NCBI GenBank assembly: GCA_913061475.1 | Contig: CAJXUN010000011.1 | Location: 1 to 64,000 of the forward strand | Origin: an uncultured Colwellia sp. | GTDB taxonomy: Bacteria; Pseudomonadota; Gammaproteobacteria; Enterobacterales; Alteromonadaceae | Reading direction: 5' to 3' | DNA length: 64,000 nt | Shown: piece after piece, positions 8,520 to 16,486 of the stretch | How the letters are laid out: each line of letters opens with the position of its first letter | How positions within the stretch are numbered: position 1 is the first letter of the stretch | Notes under the pieces: generated by a model | The model's database searches: none | The model's input: the letters and a program-made list of their open reading frames with translations, nothing else | Told to the model about the DNA's origin: nothing | Made by a program: the position numbers and the translations under genes

Positions 8520-10343
8520 TTAATTCCCCATTATTCTATGAACTGCATACGGAAGTTGACAAAACTCGATACGATTTTTTGACAGTTCCTTCTGACTCAT
8601 AAACTTAGCTACTGCAAATACAATAGTGCGTTTACCTTTAGCACCAGAGGCTTTAATAGCTTCTAATTTGTCATTATTAAGTGCAGCTTCATTGGAGCGA
8701 AGCCAGGTTGCATCAGGTTTGTAGAATAAATGAATTCGGTATAAATCGGTTTCACCAACAAGACCATCTACTGAAGGCTTCGAAACTGCTTCAAGTGAAC
8801 GTCCTGTAGCAGTGTAAAAAACGTATTGAGCAAGAGCCTCATGACTTGGTAGCCCTTCACCTGTTAGTAAACCTTCGATGTTAATTGGCTCCCCAAGAGT
8901 ACAGTAAGTAAAACTCCCCCCTAAACCAGGTGCGTGTTCCTCTATTTTTCGCTCACCGACAACAGTTAATACACCATCTTTTATTTCTTTTTTAATATTA
9001 TCAAAGCTATTGCCATATTTAACTTCTAGTTGTTCTACCTTAGCTAATATGTCAGGTGATTTTTTATAAAAATTACTCCAAGTAAGTTTTTCTTTATAAA
9101 GCTCTTCTCTCTGTGTCCCTTTGTATTCATAACCTGAGATTACATTACTAACTCTTTTGGCTGTCATCGTTTCGGCATAGTCCTCACATTCAATGAGGAT
9201 GAAACGTCTATCACCATTATCTTTTTTATTTGCTTTTAATACAGCCTCAGCGGTTGTCCCTGAGCCAGCAAAAGAATCTAAAACTACAGATGTAGGTTGT
9301 GTAGCAAGCTCCAGTACTCGCTGAATCAACCTAACTGGTTTTGGTGTTACGAATACATCACCAGAAGTATCAAAATCTAAAATATCAAGTAATGTTCTCT
9401 TTGCTTCTTGAGTATGACCAACATCAGACCAGTGCCATATAGTCTGAGGCACACGACCTTGCTTCACCTCAGTAAGAAAAATTTTAGGAGCAGGTATATT
9501 ATTTCCTGATTCCCCCCACCAAATCCTATTGTCTTCATCTAACTTCCAAAAGTTTTCTTCCGACACTTTCCAGTACAGCCCTCTAGGTGGTCCCTCTACA
9601 ACGCGACCGCCAGGACATTTAATTGAGTAAGTTCCCTTACTATAAAAATTTCGAGCCGCTAAATTATTGGGTCTCCATGGGCCTCGTGGATCATCATCAG
9701 GGTTTTTATACTTAGCATTAGATTCCTCAGCACGTTCAAGTAAATTGGGTACCCATGTTTCAGCATTTTTAGCATAAATTAATATATGGTCATGGTCTTC
9801 TGAAAAATGACGAGCGGTGCTTTTAGGGGCATAATTTTTATGCCATATACTCCCCGTTATAAAATTTTCTTCTCCAAAAACTTCATCCATTAAGACCTTA
9901 AATTTATGAACTTCATTATCGTCTAAAGTAATCCAGATACTGCCGTCTTCACTTAGAAGTTCCTTTAATAGATTAACTCTAGGCCACATCATACAAAGCC
10001 ATTTATCATGGCGTTCAAGGTCTTCTTTATCTACAGGGTTTGCTGATTTTTTTAACCACTCTTGCATTAAAGGAGAGCGAACATTATCGTTGTAGCACCA
10101 CCCTTCGTTTCCTGTGTTGTATGGAGGGTCAATAAATATACAATCAACCTTACCTGCATGAGTTGGTAGTAAAGCTTTAAGTCCTTCAAGATTATCACCA
10201 TGGATGATCAAATTATCATCTAAAGTTGGAGCCTTATTCTCTTCAGGTAATGACTTTTCTTTATCTATTTTCAATTCACGAAAGGGAACACTTAAGTGGT
10301 GAGAGTAAACAAATTGTTTACCTTTAAATTCTAATGATGGCAT
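8520..10343 (-). CDS. mod: Type III DNA methyltransferase Mod, copy 1 (Res-proximal)
   Basis: A 607-aa beta-class adenine-N6-type methyltransferase: catalytic DPPY (72-75) precedes the AdoMet motif FAGSGT (358-363). It supplies sequence specificity to the Res subunit. The first about 155 residues and everything after about residue 350 are nearly the same as the next upstream gene (copy 2). The middle, about 160-350, is unrelated in sequence; that is where the target-recognition domain sits in type III Mods. One base separates its start from the stop of copy 2, and Res follows 2 bp downstream. Both catalytic motifs are intact, so it should be active. The pair looks like a duplication followed by exchange of the recognition domain. 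Confidence 0.93.
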   Translation of the reverse strand: MPSLEFKGKQFVYSHHLSVPFRELKIDKEKSLPEENKAPTLDDNLIIHGDNLEGLKALLPTHAGKVDCIFIDPPYNTGNEGWCYNDNVRSPLMQEWLKKSANPVDKEDLERHDKWLCMMWPRVNLLKELLSEDGSIWITLDDNEVHKFKVLMDEVFGEENFITGSIWHKNYAPKSTARHFSEDHDHILIYAKNAETWVPNLLERAEESNAKYKNPDDDPRGPWRPNNLAARNFYSKGTYSIKCPGGRVVEGPPRGLYWKVSEENFWKLDEDNRIWWGESGNNIPAPKIFLTEVKQGRVPQTIWHWSDVGHTQEAKRTLLDILDFDTSGDVFVTPKPVRLIQRVLELATQPTSVVLDSFAGSGTTAEAVLKANKKDNGDRRFILIECEDYAETMTAKRVSNVISGYEYKGTQREELYKEKLTWSNFYKKSPDILAKVEQLEVKYGNSFDNIKKEIKDGVLTVVGERKIEEHAPGLGGSFTYCTLGEPINIEGLLTGEGLPSHEALAQYVFYTATGRSLEAVSKPSVDGLVGETDLYRIHLFYKPDATWLRSNEAALNNDKLEAIKASGAKGKRTIVFAVAKFMSQKELSKNRIEFCQLPYAVHRIMGN

Positions 10344-10344
10344 C

Positions 10345-12222
10345 TTAATTTCCCATTATTTTATGAACAGCATACGGCAACTGGCAAAATTCAATTCGAT
10401 TCTTAGTAAGCTCTTTTTGGCTCATAAACTTGGCAACAGCAAATACGATAGTTCGTTTTCCTTTAGCGCCTGAGGCCTTGATAGCTTCTAGTTTGTCATT
10501 ATTAAGTGCGGCTTCATTGGAGCGTAACCAGGTTGCATCAGGTTTGTAGAATAAGTGGATACGATATAAATCAGTCTCACCGATAAGACCATCTACTGAA
10601 GGCTTTGAAACAGCTTCAAGTGAGCCACCTGTGGCAGTATAAAAAACGTACTGCGCAAGAGCTTCATAACTTGGCAAACCTTTGCCTGTTAACAAACTTT
10701 CAATTTGAATTGGCTCACCAAGGGTGCAATAAGTAAAACTGCCTCCCAAGCCAGGGGCTTGCTTTTCAATCTTTCGTTCACCTACAACAGTTAACACACC
10801 ATCTTTTATTTCTTTCTTTATCTTGTCGAATTTATCGCTATGTTTAGCTTCTAGCTGATCTACTTTGGATAATATGTCGGTAGATTTTTTAGAGAAGTTA
10901 CTCCAGGTTATTTTTTCTTTCAGTAATTCTTCTTTTTGAGTTCCTTTAAATGGATAACCTGAAATGACTTTTCGCACTCTTTCAGCAGTAAGCGAATCTG
11001 CATAATCTTCACACTCTAATAAAATAAATTTCCGATCACCATCATCATGTTTATTTGCTTCTAGAACTGCATGTGCAGTGGTACCTGAACCAGCAAAAGA
11101 ATCCAAAATTATGGCATTTTTTCCTGCTGATAATTCTATACACCGAGCAACATGACTAAGAGTTTTTGGGGCATGACCAAGTGGATTATTACCAGCAAAT
11201 ATATTTTTTAATAATGTAGTACCTAAATCAGTAGCAAATTCAGGTCCACTCCAAAACGATTTAGGCTTTTTCCGATTGGAACTATCTTCTAGATCTAAAT
11301 AAACTCGATATGAAATATCTAAACGCCCTTTATTAGATTCTTTGGCTTTCAAGTCTTTTAAATTATCTGCAACTCTTTTTTTCCCCCAACGCCAGCGCCC
11401 ATCAGTACCATCACCTCTCTTAGGTAGGATCTTCACACTTTCATTGCTTTGAGGCTCTAACGCAAGACTATCATTTCCTTTATCCCAATAAATGGGGTAG
11501 AACATTTTGGGCCGATCTTCTCTTCGATCTTCACTTCCTCTCTTTCGTAGGTCTCTTAAAGAGTACGGTATTCCTTCTTCATCGACTAAATCAAATTCTG
11601 CAATTTGCTTTTCTGTTAATTCCAGTCCTCTGGAAATATACTCATCACCCGAATAAACAATGATATACTCATGGGTTAGAGCCAGATGTTCTTTATCATT
11701 ACGGCCTTTTAAATTATTAACAACGACAAATAGTCCAACAAATTTATCTTCTCCAAAGATTTCATTCATAACAACTTTGGCATTATTAACCTCGTGATCG
11801 TCAAGAGTTAGCCAAATACTGCCTTCTTCGGAAAGAAGTTCATTAAGTAGTTGCAACCTTGGCCACATCATACATAACCATTTGTCATGCCGTTCAAGAT
11901 CTTCTTTATCTACTGGGTTAGCTGATTTTTTTAACCACTCCTTCATAAGTGGTGAACGGACATTATCGTTATAGCACCAGCCTTCATTTCCCGTATTGTA
12001 TGGAGGATCAATAAATATACAGTCAACCTTACCTGCATGAGTTGGTAGTAAAGCTTTAAGCCCTTCAAGGTTATCACCGTGAATGATCAAATTATCTTCA
12101 AGAGATGGTGAACTGCCTTTTCCTGATAATGACTTATCTTTATCTATTTTTAGTTCACGAAAGGGAACACTTAAGTGATGTGAGTAAACAAACTGTTTAC
12201 CTTTAAATTCTAACGTTGGCAT
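10345..12222 (-). CDS. mod: Type III DNA methyltransferase Mod, copy 2 (promoter-proximal)
   Basis: A 625-aa paralog of the downstream mod, with the same opening (FKGKQFVYSHHLSVPFRELK), the same DPPY motif near residue 72 and FAGSGT near residue 376. Its last about 220 residues are close to those of copy 1. The central target-recognition region (about 160-365) is different and 18 residues longer, with a basic segment (RKRGSEDRREDRPK), so a different recognition sequence is expected. It is the first methyltransferase in the operon, 10 bp after the small HTH gene. Because type III Mods act as dimers in which one subunit reads the site and the other methylates, mixed dimers are possible; that is inference. 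Confidence 0.93.
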   Translation of the reverse strand: MPTLEFKGKQFVYSHHLSVPFRELKIDKDKSLSGKGSSPSLEDNLIIHGDNLEGLKALLPTHAGKVDCIFIDPPYNTGNEGWCYNDNVRSPLMKEWLKKSANPVDKEDLERHDKWLCMMWPRLQLLNELLSEEGSIWLTLDDHEVNNAKVVMNEIFGEDKFVGLFVVVNNLKGRNDKEHLALTHEYIIVYSGDEYISRGLELTEKQIAEFDLVDEEGIPYSLRDLRKRGSEDRREDRPKMFYPIYWDKGNDSLALEPQSNESVKILPKRGDGTDGRWRWGKKRVADNLKDLKAKESNKGRLDISYRVYLDLEDSSNRKKPKSFWSGPEFATDLGTTLLKNIFAGNNPLGHAPKTLSHVARCIELSAGKNAIILDSFAGSGTTAHAVLEANKHDDGDRKFILLECEDYADSLTAERVRKVISGYPFKGTQKEELLKEKITWSNFSKKSTDILSKVDQLEAKHSDKFDKIKKEIKDGVLTVVGERKIEKQAPGLGGSFTYCTLGEPIQIESLLTGKGLPSYEALAQYVFYTATGGSLEAVSKPSVDGLIGETDLYRIHLFYKPDATWLRSNEAALNNDKLEAIKASGAKGKRTIVFAVAKFMSQKELTKNRIEFCQLPYAVHKIMGN

Positions 12223-12232
12223 TATAGCTCCA

Positions 12233-12403
12233 TTAATTTTTTTGCTTTTCTATCCAAGCTTCTAGATCTTCACGTTTAAAACGCCAAGCACCACCAACTT
12301 TAAAGCCTGGTAATTTGCCTTCAGCGGCCAAGCGGTATGCGGTTTTTTCAGTTAACTTTAGATATTCTGCTACTTCCTTGATAGTAAGGATTTGATCAGT
12401 CAT
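12233..12403 (-). CDS. Excisionase-family helix-turn-helix protein heading the type III operon
   Basis: A 56-aa protein (start ATG 12403 with GAGAG 7 nt upstream; a longer frame to 12418 lacks a ribosome site). It is a single MerR/excisionase-type winged HTH: LTIKEVAEYLKLTEKTAYRL, then FKVGGAWRFKREDLEAWI. Small HTH proteins of this type commonly precede type III mod genes. It could regulate the operon or act as a recombination directionality factor. The first role is favoured by position, 10 bp upstream of mod. A second, AlpA-like protein at 15207-15401 is the better candidate for the island's excisionase. Confidence 0.82.
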   Translation of the reverse strand: MTDQILTIKEVAEYLKLTEKTAYRLAAEGKLPGFKVGGAWRFKREDLEAWIEKQKN

Positions 12404-12985
12404 AGGATAAGCTCTCAAAATGATTAATTAGAGAATATGGGAAAATTAGGGAAAATACTACTATTGAAGTGTTACTTGAGACTCAAAGGCAAAAATTTTT
12501 TAAAATTATGGCCGTTTATTTGTTATCAAAAAACATTAGTTAATCCCTCTTTCTTCGAAAGAGATAATTCTATGTTGGGTCTATATAGAAGTATTTATTT
12601 TGATTTTTATAAAAAATAATAAAATATTTGAATAAATAAAAAGGAATAAAAGAAAGATAAACTATTAAATCCCTCTTCTTCGAAGATTAGAAAAAGAAGA
12701 AATATACATTTAACTTTTGAATTTAGATTATTTCATAGAAAAATAGAATTGTCAATTTTAAAAGGCAAAGGTTTGCAATAAAACCCTTATAATACATATA
12801 CGTACAACAACACCCCCTTGACTTTTAAGAATATTTTTGATAAGTTTATATATGACTAGTGACCGACTAGGCCTATCACTTCGTGTAAGCGTCGGAAATT
12901 AGAAATTTAACTTCGGATAAGAACAGATATCTATCACGCTGATTGAATATCTCATGGATAATTTAACTTAATCTATGGTGATATT
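12404..12985. other. AT-rich intergenic region with promoters and candidate oriT
   Basis: A 580-bp gene-free stretch separates the leftward restriction operon from the rightward relaxase gene, so it should hold divergent promoters. A hairpin (CTCTTTC, loop TTC, GAAAGAG, 12547-12563) and a related copy of its CCCTCTTCTTCGAAGA sequence (about 12670-12686) form a partial repeat. Closer to the relaxase, 12862-12896 has CCGAC...GTCGG arms enclosing a CACTTCGTG palindrome. Such arms next to a relaxase gene make it the best candidate for oriT, but no nic consensus was recognised. Confidence 0.35.
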
Positions 12986-13813
12986 ATGAATAACAGCTAT
13001 CAATTTTTCCATCTTGAAACATATGCGGATAAACCTCTAAAAAATACTTTACGTCCTTCTGCTGAGGCAGTCGCACGCGAATGCCAAAGAGTAGAAAAAT
13101 CTTTCCCTCACATATTGAATCCACAAAAACCACTACTTCTTTATGGGGTAGAGCCTTTGGAAGCTCTTTCTGAAGTTCGTGAATTGATAAAAACTTGCAA
13201 AGATCCATTAGGTCGCAAAACTCGATCTGATGCTCAAATTATTGCATTTGGAGTTACCTCAATAAAGGTGAAAGCTACTCAGGAAAATTGGAATTCACCA
13301 GAAGTACAAAAATGGTCTAAGGATTCCATAGCTTTTTTCAAAGAAAGGTTTGGTGATTCATTTATTAGCTGCGAATGTCACCTTGACGAAGAGTATATTC
13401 ATCTCCATCAAATTTTGAAACCTAAAATCAATGATGATGGAACTTTAAATTTGGAATCTTTTCATCCTGGATTAGCAGCTCAACGTGCCGTAAAGACGAA
13501 AACCAAAAGTGCCAAGGATCACGCATACAAAGAAGCAATGCGTAACCTTCAAGATGAGTACTTTCAAGCTGTAGGCATTAAAAACGGTCAACTCCGCTAT
13601 GGTCCTCGCCGCCGCCGTCTCACTCGTAAAGAATGGTATGCACAAAAACGCTACGCTTCGCTTATTAGCAAAATATTTAACGAACAATCATCTTTAGTTT
13701 CGACGCTCACTAAAAAACTTACAAAAGCAAAGAGCGTAATAACCAAACTAATTATATCGAAATTAAAGCCCCAAAATGGTGCTGCAAACTCCCTCGAGGA
13801 ACCAAAATTATGA
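12986..13813 (+). CDS. MobV/Pre-like relaxase (mobilization protein)
   Basis: A 275-aa protein carrying CHLDEEYIHLH (131-141), which fits the MobV metal-binding motif HxDExxxHxH (H132, D134, E135, H139, H141). MobV relaxases nick oriT and pilot single-stranded DNA in mobilization. The protein is much shorter than MobM of pMV158 (about 490 aa) and ends in a basic region (RRRRLTRKEWYAQKR). It may be a minimal relaxase, or a relative that has lost the C-terminal part. It overlaps the next gene by 4 bp (ATGA). Relaxase assignment is from the motif and island context; activity is unproven. Confidence 0.6.
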   Translation: MNNSYQFFHLETYADKPLKNTLRPSAEAVARECQRVEKSFPHILNPQKPLLLYGVEPLEALSEVRELIKTCKDPLGRKTRSDAQIIAFGVTSIKVKATQENWNSPEVQKWSKDSIAFFKERFGDSFISCECHLDEEYIHLHQILKPKINDDGTLNLESFHPGLAAQRAVKTKTKSAKDHAYKEAMRNLQDEYFQAVGIKNGQLRYGPRRRRLTRKEWYAQKRYASLISKIFNEQSSLVSTLTKKLTKAKSVITKLIISKLKPQNGAANSLEEPKL

Positions 13814-14367
13814 TTTCTGAATCGAAATTAACCCTTTATAGAAAAATGTACCAAATGTATAAGCCTTCGTCCCACTATGAGCTTGAATGCCTAGTTCATG
13901 AATCGGTTGGCGAACTAATTGATGCTCAACTTGATAGAGTAATATGTGAGCTTATATTGAAACAAAGAATAAATGAACTTGATAAATTAATAAGAGATCT
14001 AAAAGTTCATTTTGATGATGTGTATATTGATTTAGAGCAATATGAATACCATGAATTTGTTAGGAAGCTCTCTAAACTTAAGCCTTGTGACGAGTTATTA
14101 GAATATCATTTTTCAATAGTTGAACTACTAAAATTAATGATTCTACGAATCAAAATTTCGAATAGTGAAGCCTTTGCCTCAAGCAAAGTAAATACTATGA
14201 TATTTGAAATAATTAATAAGCACATACCTGAAAAAACTAATCAACCTATTATTAATGATAAAGAAGATGAGAAACTCAAAAAAACACAAGAAAAAAGTAC
14301 AGTAGAATTACTCATAGATAAAGATTCAAATGAAGTAATTGATATTTTTTCAATACTTGATATTTAG
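13810..14367 (+). CDS. Hypothetical protein coupled to the relaxase gene
   Basis: A 185-aa protein not recognised. It starts inside the relaxase stop codon (ATGA overlap), so it is translationally coupled. The sequence is predicted to be mostly alpha-helical, rich in Leu, Glu, Lys and Asp, with a charged, low-complexity stretch around 150-165 (KEDEKLKKTQEKS). No membrane segment or HTH is seen. A mobilization accessory protein is possible from position, but nothing in the sequence shows it. Confidence 0.6.
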   Translation: MISESKLTLYRKMYQMYKPSSHYELECLVHESVGELIDAQLDRVICELILKQRINELDKLIRDLKVHFDDVYIDLEQYEYHEFVRKLSKLKPCDELLEYHFSIVELLKLMILRIKISNSEAFASSKVNTMIFEIINKHIPEKTNQPIINDKEDEKLKKTQEKSTVELLIDKDSNEVIDIFSILDI

Positions 14368-14369
14368 TA

Positions 14370-14451
14370 AATGTTAAGCGCTTAACATTAACCATATATA
14401 GATATCTGCTGCCTTTGGCAGGGGACGTTCTATCGCACTATAGTGTCCCCT
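14370..14451. terminator. Palindromes between convergent genes, probable termination region
   Basis: A perfect 20-bp palindrome (AATGTTAAGCGCTTAACATT, 14370-14389) directly follows the 185-aa gene. Next come a small hairpin (CTGCC, TTT, GGCAG, 14409-14421) and AGGGGAC/GTCCCCT arms (14420-14426, 14445-14451), the last overlapping the end of the convergent gene. No long T-run is present, so it may be a weak bidirectional terminator or a protein-binding palindrome. Confidence 0.4.
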
Positions 14452-14852
14452 TCTAAACTTTGCGTTACGAAGTTAATTATCCCATCACTTTTAGACTCTA
14501 ATGATTTAAGATCGATAATAACCTTACGACTACCAGCTCTGTTAGCATGAGTTCTAGCAGCATCATACATATACCAATCTTTTTTTCCTCTCCGTATATA
14601 GCACTGTGTATGTGTAGGAATTCCCCTGTAAGTGGCAGAAAAAGGTGGATACCTTGGCCTGACCAGCGCCGTTACGTTTTGTCTATCTTGCTTTTTTAAA
14701 ACTGTTGCAAGCATTGACTCCGCAATTTTAGCTGCCTCTTCAATATCTGAATATATTAATCCCCTGACATAGTTTGGCTGTTGAATTGCACTTAGGGATG
14801 TTTCAATAAAGTGCTTTTTGTCTGGTACTATTTGTATTCCTATTCCTATCAT
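14430..14852 (-). CDS. Hypothetical island protein, 140 aa
   Basis: Not recognised. A soluble 140-aa protein without signal peptide or membrane helices. It contains CYIRRGKKDWYMYDAARTHA and an acidic C-terminus. It overlaps the upstream 118-aa gene by 4 bp (ATGA), and both follow the AlpA-like gene, so the three form one short operon. Function is unknown; the tight coupling argues that it is a real gene. Confidence 0.6.
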   Translation of the reverse strand: MIGIGIQIVPDKKHFIETSLSAIQQPNYVRGLIYSDIEEAAKIAESMLATVLKKQDRQNVTALVRPRYPPFSATYRGIPTHTQCYIRRGKKDWYMYDAARTHANRAGSRKVIIDLKSLESKSDGIINFVTQSLEGDTIVR

Positions 14853-15205
14853 TGAAAACTCCTTGCTTTAGATAAAACGTAATTACACTTGACGCTATCT
14901 TTCGAATAAAACCTCACTTTATCCAATTCATTATTCAAATAAGCCACCACTACCAAATTAGCAAGCATTCTTTCAAGAGACTTTGTTTCCTGACTCTTTA
15001 ATTCCATTTTAAAAACAAGCGTTTCAATTCCTATAGTTATAATTTTTACCAACTGTTCTTCGTTGAGTTCAATAGCCATATCCTCTTCAAGCAAAATGAT
15101 AATAATAGTCAAATCAAATAATATATTTTCGTGTTCTTTATCAATAAAACTAAATTTTTCAGCAATAACTTTTGAGATAGTTTCAAACCTTTCGTAATTA
15201 AACAT
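14849..15205 (-). CDS. Hypothetical island protein, 118 aa
   Basis: Not recognised. I start it at ATG 15205 (MFNYERFETISKV), one base after the AlpA-like stop. A longer frame to 15235 would run inside the alpA gene. The sequence is helical and leucine-rich (FDLTIIIILLEED about 30-42), without a convincing membrane segment. It overlaps the next gene by 4 bp. The arrangement AlpA-like, 118 aa, 140 aa suggests a small island-maintenance or regulation operon; this is inference. Confidence 0.6.
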   Translation of the reverse strand: MFNYERFETISKVIAEKFSFIDKEHENILFDLTIIIILLEEDMAIELNEEQLVKIITIGIETLVFKMELKSQETKSLERMLANLVVVAYLNNELDKVRFYSKDSVKCNYVLSKARSFQ

Positions 15206-15206
15206 A

Positions 15207-15401
15207 TTACGCTGCCTCCTGTTGTTGTGATTCAATTAGCCATTCCTCAATAGCGCTTCTGCGCCAGCCAAGTAACATATCACCAGCATAAACAGGCTTA
15301 GGTAGCACATTATCGCGTCGTAAGCGCCACAAGGTAGCTCTACTAACACTTAGCTCATATTGCATTTCTTTTAATGTAATAATTAATGTATCTTTCTTCA
15401 T
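15207..15401 (-). CDS. AlpA-family DNA-binding regulator (candidate excisionase)
   Basis: A 64-aa HTH protein: LKEMQYELSVSRATLWRLRR, then GWRRSAIEEWL, the AlpA/HTH_17 pattern. AlpA-type proteins of P4-like elements activate integrase or act as recombination directionality factors. The start is ATG 15401 with AAAGG about 8 nt upstream; the frame extends to 15434 without a better signal. It lies about 1.1 kb from the integrase gene, with a single orphan gene between. An excisionase role is likely but inferred. Confidence 0.78.
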   Translation of the reverse strand: MKKDTLIITLKEMQYELSVSRATLWRLRRDNVLPKPVYAGDMLLGWRRSAIEEWLIESQQQEAA

Positions 15402-15518
15402 TGTGGTAACCTTTAAGTAAATCTTTCTGCTCATTCAGAAAGTAGCAACATGGTAAACAAGAAGCACAAAACAAATAATTGAGTAAAAATATTTTTTTTA
15501 CGCAAATAAGTGATACTT

Positions 15519-16478
15519 ATGGCAAAACATAATAAATCGAATGTGATAAGAACCCAGTTTTGGGTTAGGGAGTTACTAGAATCTCTTGAATTTGAATCTG
15601 TTGCTCAGTTAGTAAAACTATTGGAATTAAAGTGGATTAATGACGAACGTTTTACGGACGAACTCTCATTTTATAAAGCAGTATCTAAAGTTTGCCCTGA
15701 TAAAACTCTTGCGAAAAAAGCATTTGAGTTATTACTTTCTAATCCCATTAACTCCACAAATTGGTATAAGTACTATAATGGAGAACAAGCATTAACAAAG
15801 AGGGCAAATAATATTTTTGATGCTTTTTCTATTCTAATACCTTCTTCCAAGTCAGTATTTCATCATGGAAAATATAACCTTCTTGAAATTATAGAAAGCC
15901 AGTTTGTAGGCGATGCGCTTAATGCGTATATCAAAGCTTTAACAGCATTTCACCAAAAGCATAATTTAACTCTTGAATCACGATTAAATTATGACAAATT
16001 TACTATGAAAAATTTGGAAAAAATTTATAACGTAAAAAGTATCCCCGATAAATTTGCCGAACACTATTCATGGGGTAAATTAAGGGAGGGATTTAATATA
16101 TACGCATGCACGGTACCTAGAATGACAGATTGTATTTACATGAATGGTACAGAGGAAAACTACCCACAAGATTTTATTATTTTTGAGTTTGCAGAAATGT
16201 TCATTAGAGCAAATTTTTTTGGTAATGGTTTTGACACTTTGGCAAATGAATGGGGAAATTCACGTGATTCAGATCCAATGCGTGAATCATCCCCTATGGA
16301 TGCCACTGAACTCTTCGGTAGAAAATGTATTACCTATTTATCAAGAAATTATGGCATTAATAAACAGCTGTGGCGTGATTCTTACCAAATATTTAAATTC
16401 ATAGATAATTTATATAAAACAAAGGGAGAACATATAGATTACTGGGGGTATGAAAGTCAGAAAGATTGGTTTGAATAA
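15519..16478 (+). CDS. Uncharacterised 319-aa protein beside the integrase
   Basis: Not recognised. ATG 15519 is favoured; a GTG at 15510 would add three residues. The protein is soluble and rich in aromatic residues, with sequence such as INSTNWYKYYNGEQALTKRA and RDSDPMRESSPMDATELFGR. No HTH, nuclease or membrane motif is evident. It is the only rightward gene at this end of the island, transcribed convergently with the integrase gene and divergently from alpA, so it has its own promoter. Position next to the integrase is typical of cargo or of a regulator, but neither can be shown. Confidence 0.65.
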   Translation: MAKHNKSNVIRTQFWVRELLESLEFESVAQLVKLLELKWINDERFTDELSFYKAVSKVCPDKTLAKKAFELLLSNPINSTNWYKYYNGEQALTKRANNIFDAFSILIPSSKSVFHHGKYNLLEIIESQFVGDALNAYIKALTAFHQKHNLTLESRLNYDKFTMKNLEKIYNVKSIPDKFAEHYSWGKLREGFNIYACTVPRMTDCIYMNGTEENYPQDFIIFEFAEMFIRANFFGNGFDTLANEWGNSRDSDPMRESSPMDATELFGRKCITYLSRNYGINKQLWRDSYQIFKFIDNLYKTKGEHIDYWGYESQKDWFE

Positions 16479-16486
16479 ATCACCTA

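Noticed and set aside
12437..12619. 60-codon rightward frame in the island's intergenic region
   Set aside because: Very AT-rich, no ribosome site, no recognisable protein pattern; the region is better explained as divergent promoters.
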